A DNA stretch of 24,026 nucleotides from Chara braunii. Taxonomy: Eukaryota; Streptophyta; Charophyceae; Charales; Characeae. The notes beneath the pieces were generated by a model, which made no database searches, was not told where the DNA came from, and saw only the letters and a list, made by a program, of their open reading frames with translations. A program made the translations under genes and the position numbers. Within the stretch, counting starts at the first letter, position 1; every line of letters begins with the position of its first letter. This document shows positions 19,982 through 24,026 of the stretch, piece after piece. Where the stretch lies: NCBI GenBank assembly GCA_003427395.1, contig BFEA01000256.1, positions 1,018,001 to 1,042,026 on the forward strand, read 5' to 3'.

Positions 19982-20281
19982 ATTTTTTTTGTGTTCTTAG
20001 TGTATGTAATGTGGTGTGCGCGTGGTGAGTGGGATGCGTCCTAGTCGACCGACGACGGACCGCGCTTGGGACTTCAGCCCCCCAAGATGTCGGTTCGCGT
20101 GCGGGTCCGATAGAGGCGTAATACCGCGTGTACCCCCTATGCTACAGCGAATGAGAAACGCCCTCGGCTGGTCCACCTCTGTGATTGCAACTGATTAGCT
20201 TTCGTACTGTGGACTGGTAGCTCGGCGGGGATACGCCCACCAAAAGGAGGTGACAGCTCCCGTAAGGTGGAGGTAAGTCGT

Positions 20282-20600
20282 GCCTCGCGTAGGCCCTATC
20301 CTGTCGTAGGGGCTCGTGGGAGGTATGGTTGGCGCACTCGGCCGGAGCGACTTGCGGAAGCTCGATGTATATTAGCGACGAAGGACCTAAACCAACTCCT
20401 GCGTGACGCGGCCGGGAGTGTCCCGCGCTGCCCCGTGCAGTGCTGGACCGATGCACTCGACAGCGGGATGCAGTTGAATAAGGGGGTCTAGGAAGAGTGT
20501 GGGAGGGGATCAGTTTTCTTTTACCTGCCTATGGAACAGGCGTGAGACTGAAGTGGAGGGGGTAGGGTGCTGCGCGTCTTTTGCGATGGAGTGAACTACT
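20282..20600 (+). other. GC-rich structured tail after the SSU-like region
   Basis: Several hairpins are visible, among them GGCCCTA/TAGGGGCT (20290-20313) and GGGA/TCCC around GTG (20413-20423). GC content falls after about 20500. No coding signal. Confidence 0.4.
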
Positions 20601-20660
20601 TTTTCCTCCTCCTTCGAACTATGTGGTAAAGGAGGTCGACATGTCGAAGGAAGAGGAAGA
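20601..20660 (+). other. Hairpin family A, copy 3
   Basis: A long stem, TTTTCCTCCTCCTTCGA paired with TCGAAGGAAGAGGAAGA with a single mismatch, encloses the 26-nt family loop, here starting ACTATGTGGTAAAGG and ending GGTCGACATG. It lies about 320 bp after the SSU-like 3' end. Confidence 0.85.
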
Positions 20661-20714
20661 ATCGAAGTCTGCTTTTCATCGCTAGGGGATTTAGGTGAGG
20701 TCGTTGGTCTATTG

Positions 20715-20769
20715 TTCTTCTCTCCCGAACTATGTGGTGGAGGAGGTCGGCTCGTCGGGAGATGAAGAA
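20715..20769 (+). other. Hairpin family A, copy 4
   Basis: A 14-bp stem with one bulged base (TTCTTCTCTCCCGA with TCGGGAGATGAAGAA) closes the 26-nt loop starting ACTATGTGGTGG and ending GGAGGTCGGCTCG. Its 5' arm is pyrimidine-rich and its 3' arm purine-rich, as in copies 1 and 3. Confidence 0.85.
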
Positions 20770-20817
20770 GAGTAGGGGGTGAAAGGGAATGGGAGGAGGG
20801 CTGACTGTTTTCTTTTC

Positions 20818-20830
20818 AAAAAAAAAAAAA
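20818..20830. repeat. A13 run
   Basis: Thirteen A residues followed by TCTAAAAAAATAGA. It could be a remnant poly(A) or plain slippage. Confidence 0.8.
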
Positions 20831-21319
20831 TCTAAAAAAATAGATCTCAGGGTTGATCATACGCGGATGGCTGATTGATGGTCTTAAGAATATTTTTGGA
20901 CTCTTGGGATTCCTAGCAACTCTTCATAGGTGGCTTCGATGCTGTTATACTCAGTGGCCTGCGGTTGTTCGATGCCAGAACGACGTTGGCCGGTGCTGAG
21001 GCGTTGCCCTGTGACCTGCTGACGCAGGAGCGTGAGGCCTGGTAGAGAGATCTGGGGATGCTTTGGGGTGTACATTCCACGAGACAACTAAGGGTTGCTG
21101 CTGGGACGACGCTGGTCGGAGCTGGGGTGAGTTGTGTTGCCCTGTAACCCAGCAGGATGTGGGGGTGTGAGACCTGGAAGAGCTCAGCAGGGAGTAGGAC
21201 AGTGGTGGAGTGCTTTGGAAGGGTTTGTTAGGGATTTCAAGGGTTTTTGAGCATTTGTAGGACCTTTGAGGTCTATTTCTATGTTTTCCGGATTGCTTAG
21301 ACGTTTTCTCAAGACACAG
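20831..21319 (+). repeat. Diverged duplicated segment
   Basis: ACGACGTTGGCCGGTGCTGAG with GTTGCCCTGTGACC (20980-21014) recurs as GACGACGCTGGTCGGAGCTG with GTTGCCCTGTAACC (21105-21149), a period of about 125 bp. The short frames through it carry no known motif. Confidence 0.55.
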
Positions 21320-21615
21320 AGGTGAGTGGGAAAGGGAGAAGGTGGGATATTACGCGTCCTACTAGCAAGGGGGCTAGCTGGTAGGACGAGAATAGGACAT
21401 AGCAGCAACGAAGATGGTGGCTCTGCTGCAATAAGTCTTGCCGGATAGGGGTACAGGGGATGGTTTAGGGGGTTTGAGTCCTTTAGGTGAGTGGGAGAAG
21501 TAGATGGTGGGATATCAAGCATCCTACTAGTGCGGGGGCTAGCTGGTAGGATGGAAATAGGGTACAGCAGCAACGGAGAGGTGACTCTGTTGCCGTAAGT
21601 CTTGTCGGCGTGAGG
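21320..21615 (+). repeat. 165-bp tandem unit, two copies, with covarying hairpins D and E
   Basis: Both copies begin AGGTGAGTGGGA. Hairpin D: CGTCCTAC/GTAGGACG (21355-21388) and CATCCTAC/GTAGGATG (21520-21553) with a shared GGGGGCTAGCTG loop; the G-C pair of copy 1 is A-T in copy 2. Hairpin E: GCAGCA/TGCTGC (21402-21429) and GCAGCA/TGTTGC (21567-21593). Both are followed by TAAGTCTTG. Confidence 0.75.
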
Positions 21616-22082
21616 TAAAGAGGATTAATGGGGGGCTCCTGAGTTGGTTCTGAATTTTGTCCAATTTTGAAGTTTGTCGTAGTAATCTCCTAAGTAGCTC
21701 CAATTTTCTCTTAGCCAAAGCCGGGTAATGACCCCGTTATCTCAAAATTTCTAAATTCGATGTAATTTTCTAGATGGGACATTGGACCCGGTTCCCAGCA
21801 CGTGCTGCTCCCCACGAATAGATTAGAGCTTTGTTCCCATTGTAAAAAAATAAAAAAATAAAAAAATTGTATGCATGGTTGTGCGGCGGGTGGCCTCGAC
21901 GAACTATGGGATCTGGGCAAGTTAGTGCATAAGATAAGTTGGCGGGTTGACGATCGTTGTGGTTTGGAGGTTGGTAAGTGGCGGCCAGGATCGCCAGTGC
22001 CTGGGTCTAAAGGGTGTGTATATACGAGTGGTTGCATGACCAGGGATCATTATCAGAGTCAAAGAGCAAAAGGCCAGTGAGC
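21616..22082. other. Unassigned stretch with an A-rich patch
   Basis: No recognised gene. Three AAAAAAAT units lie at about 21844-21867. A minus-strand open frame here has no recognisable domain. Confidence 0.4.
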
Positions 22083-22400
22083 CGTGATTTTTGGATTCTT
22101 CTTCCTTTGGGTCTCAGATGCTAAGTCTACGGTGAATAGTCGGTTGTTCCCCCTCAAGCTTATCTGTATGACCAAAGTTCTCTCCCTCTCTTCTCAGTCC
22201 CCTTCTTCGGTCAAGCTACGCTCCTCTCTCTCTCTCGTTCCCTTGCTTCTGTCTACCAGATGGATGCCAGAATGATCTGATGCTTCCCTGGTCTCGCTCG
22301 CCCCTGTTGAATTCAATCGAATATCGCACAAACGAGCATCGTTGAATTTAAGGGACCCGTAAACCCAGGTGATCTTACCGTTTTTTTTTTTTTGTTGTTG
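22083..22400 (+). other. Pyrimidine-rich stretch ending in T13
   Basis: CTCTCCCTCTCTTCTCAG and CTCTCTCTCTCG patches, each followed by an AG that could serve as a splice acceptor (for example TCTGTCTACCAG at 22249-22260). A T13 run sits at 22381-22393. No gene is assigned. Confidence 0.35.
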
Positions 22401-23411
22401 ATATGTCTCTCAACAGTTGAGGACTCGTATATGTTAGATTTGTTACACATATGCATCGATTGGGCTGACTAAGGTAGGATTCTGTGTATTCATGCTCTCG
22501 ACTCGCTTTGTGAATGATGGTTGTCTCCCTGATTGGACCGAACTCACATTTTTATATCGGTTTGTGCGACTGAAGAACGATGGGCGCGCAGTATTGTACT
22601 TGTTTATTTCTTTGATTGACTAACGGATTGAGTGGACTCACGTGGTCAGCTTTGCTTATGCCATGTGGACCGATTGTCTCGATCCGACGGGGTGTTGACT
22701 TCCCTCATCCTCATCGCGGCCATTCTCGTATAACGAGAAGAGGACACATGTATGTGAGTAGGACGTACGAGAAGTCGTCGCCAAGATCGGTGAACGCTAT
22801 TATTTTCCACCCGAGACAAGTTGTTCCGGATTCGCGGGCACTGGTTTTGTCATCATCGATACCCACTTTCCCCCGTACTCTTTATTATTGCCTTTTAACA
22901 AACTGATTTTCATCCCGTGGACGACAGTAGCACCCCACTGGCCCAACACTCTATGTAGTGATTGTTGCCACACTGAGCATTATCGGGAAAAGGGGTTCCA
23001 CTACCGGACATGTGGCGAGGACGAATACAAGGAAAGCGCGACCACGCTGTGGCCATCCGCGTCGGATTCCGAACTCTATAGCGAACGGCGTTGGGACTTA
23101 ATTCGGAAACGAGATCCCACGTGTATACCCTCATCTTTCCGTTCAAAAAGATGACGAGTAGCCAGCATGGAGGTGCAAAGGTACTTTTTTTTATTAGGCG
23201 AACATTTGAAAGCAACGTGCACCATCCGTTTCTTGCGCGACTATGGTCCTTCCTTACTAAAACCAGAATCGCACGGGGGCTTTCAGTTCCATCTGTGGCC
23301 CCACACTCAATATTCCCAAAAATCTTTGGCACACCCTATTTTGTTGTTCTTTCAGGACCTATATCACATAATTTATCACTCCAACCGAAAGACAACGCAG
23401 GGCGTGAGGTT
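22401..23411. other. Unassigned intergenic stretch
   Basis: Open frames of 88-142 residues lie on both strands at 22616-22906, 22888-23154, 22910-23332 and 23091-23519. They overlap one another antisense, lack known motifs and run into repeats, so none is called as a gene. Confidence 0.4.
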
Positions 23412-23858
23412 GAGGAGGGTGGAGGAGGATGGACCAGGAGGGCATTACGATTGAGGAGGAGGACACCACGCTTCCACATCTTCAAGTCCCTTGCTTCGGA
23501 CTTGCTCATCGATCGCTAGGAGAAGGATGGAGCTGGAAAGATAGGGAGAAAGGGAAAGAAATGGCTAGCGAGCAGAGAGAAATAAAGCATGGCTGTATCT
23601 TGATTCCATCGTAGCCTGCTCATGTGCCTCCATCTCCTCCTTTTCCTCTTCCTACACTTCCTCCGCCGTCACGTCCTCCTCCTCCACCTTTCTCGTCCTT
23701 CTCCTACTTCTACATCCCCCTCTTAGTTTTTCTCCTGCTCCATCCTTGTCCTAGCGATTGATGCGCAAGTCCGAAGCAAGGGACTTGAAGATGTGGAAGC
23801 ATGGTGTCCTCCTCCTCAATTGTAGTGCCCTCCTGGTCCATCCTCCTCCACCCTCCTC
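23412..23858. mobile_element. Foldback (inverted-repeat) element
   Basis: Arms 23412-23531 and 23739-23858 are both 120 bp and complementary at 114 of 120 positions by my count. They enclose a 207-bp centre. The centre and right arm recur at 11150-11455. No protein is encoded, and no target duplication is obvious in the GGA/CCT-rich flanks. The structure fits a non-autonomous foldback or MITE-like element, or a local inverted duplication of a dispersed repeat. Confidence 0.85.
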
Positions 23859-23961
23859 CTGCATTGCAGCCTCCTCCTCCTCCTCAATCATCCTCCCCGT
23901 ACTCATTGTAGCTCCGTTAAGTGGTTCCTTCCCATAGTGAGTTGTCAAGGATGCTGTACGC

Positions 23962-23966
<5 letters not shown>

Positions 23967-24026
<60 letters not shown>
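23967..24026. repeat. (CT)30 microsatellite at window edge
   Basis: An uninterrupted CT run closes the window. Confidence 0.98.

Larger units (their letters stand above)
18936..20281 (+). rRNA. Highly diverged SSU (18S-like) rRNA candidate
   Basis: Ordered matches to eukaryotic SSU rRNA as I remember it: 5' end TTTGATCCTACAAGGATCAT (18939; usual CTGGTTGATCCTGCCAG); GAATGGTCATTTAA (19097; usual GAATGGCTCATTAAA) followed by GTATTTATTT; GGCTGAGAGGAGTCCCAC (19308; usual CTGAGAAACGGCTACCAC); CTGCAGGGAAGGGATTTGCC (19559; usual CTGCGAAAGCATTTGCC); an ATTAGA loop in a perfect 8-bp hairpin (19677-19698; position of the 790 loop); GAGTGGGCCCTGC (19827; usual GAGTGGAGCCTGC); ATTGCAACTGATTAGC (20184; usual ATTGCAATTGTTGGTC). 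A decoding-site-like CGCCC follows at 20234, with a short helix 44 (CCACC/GGTGG outside, GGAG/CTCC inside) and AAGTCGT at 20275. Spacing between the middle anchors is close to 18S. The 530 loop is poorly preserved. A (TG) microsatellite interrupts it. Less certain than the LSU call. Confidence 0.5.

Noticed and set aside
22616-23519. Four overlapping 88-142 residue frames as protein genes
   Set aside because: They overlap antisense, have no motifs, and one ends inside the foldback repeat. They are typical chance frames.
1-24026. tRNA genes and CRISPR arrays
   Set aside because: No tRNA T-arm plus acceptor pairing was seen. The hairpin arrays have irregular spacing and non-identical repeats in a eukaryotic context, unlike CRISPR.

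Overview
The window is eukaryotic nuclear DNA. It has a chromodomain-type Ty3/gypsy LTR retrotransposon with a plant-style initiator-tRNA(Met) primer-binding site, many dinucleotide and CCT/GGA microsatellites, and no compact gene arrangement. The style of the element and of the CT/CCT-rich repeats suggests a green plant or streptophyte (charophyte-like) alga; this is an impression, not a database result. No intact protein-coding gene is recognisable. Both ends of the window lie inside (AG)/(CT) runs, as at assembly break points.

Layout. 1-433: AG and TTC repeats and unassigned flank. 434-9675: one complete but dead minus-strand Ty3/gypsy element with two ~1.25 kb LTRs (439-1687 and 8423-9670), a 5-bp target duplication (CATAT), a PBS, and decayed gag, protease, RT, RNase H, integrase and chromodomain. 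9676-11455: unassigned flank, a (CT)37 run, pyrimidine-rich minisatellites, a 12-bp GA minisatellite and half of a foldback repeat. 11456-13440: a possible Pol II promoter (CCAAT and TATA), a possible splice donor and AT-rich direct repeats. 13441-20770: the unusual part, described below. 20771-21615: further tandem units with paired hairpins. 21616-23411: no recognised gene. 23412-23858: a complete foldback repeat with 120-bp arms. 23967-24026: (CT)30.

The 13.4-20.8 kb block. A 54-nt stretch (14521-14574) is nearly identical to the domain II core of eukaryotic cytosolic LSU (25S/28S) rRNA. Around it, from about 14141 to 15790, a series of much weaker matches follows LSU order. From about 18936 to 20281 a second series follows the order of eukaryotic SSU (18S) rRNA, from a TTGATCCT 5' end to a shortened helix-44-like hairpin and AAGTCGT. 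The order is LSU then SSU, as at the boundary between two rDNA units. The sequence is far more diverged than normal rRNA, yet it contains many perfect hairpins whose sequences differ from the usual ones.

This block carries at least three families of short hairpins in which the loop is conserved and the stem changes while staying paired. Family A (4 copies) lies before the LSU-like part and after the SSU-like part. Family B (11 copies) and family C (3 copies) lie between the two parts. Copies of one host-type foldback repeat occur on both sides of the block, which argues that it is embedded in host DNA. I infer a structured RNA locus, either a very fast-evolving rDNA or an rDNA-derived non-coding RNA. 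A decayed rDNA pseudogene remains possible and is testable with covariance models and RNA-seq.
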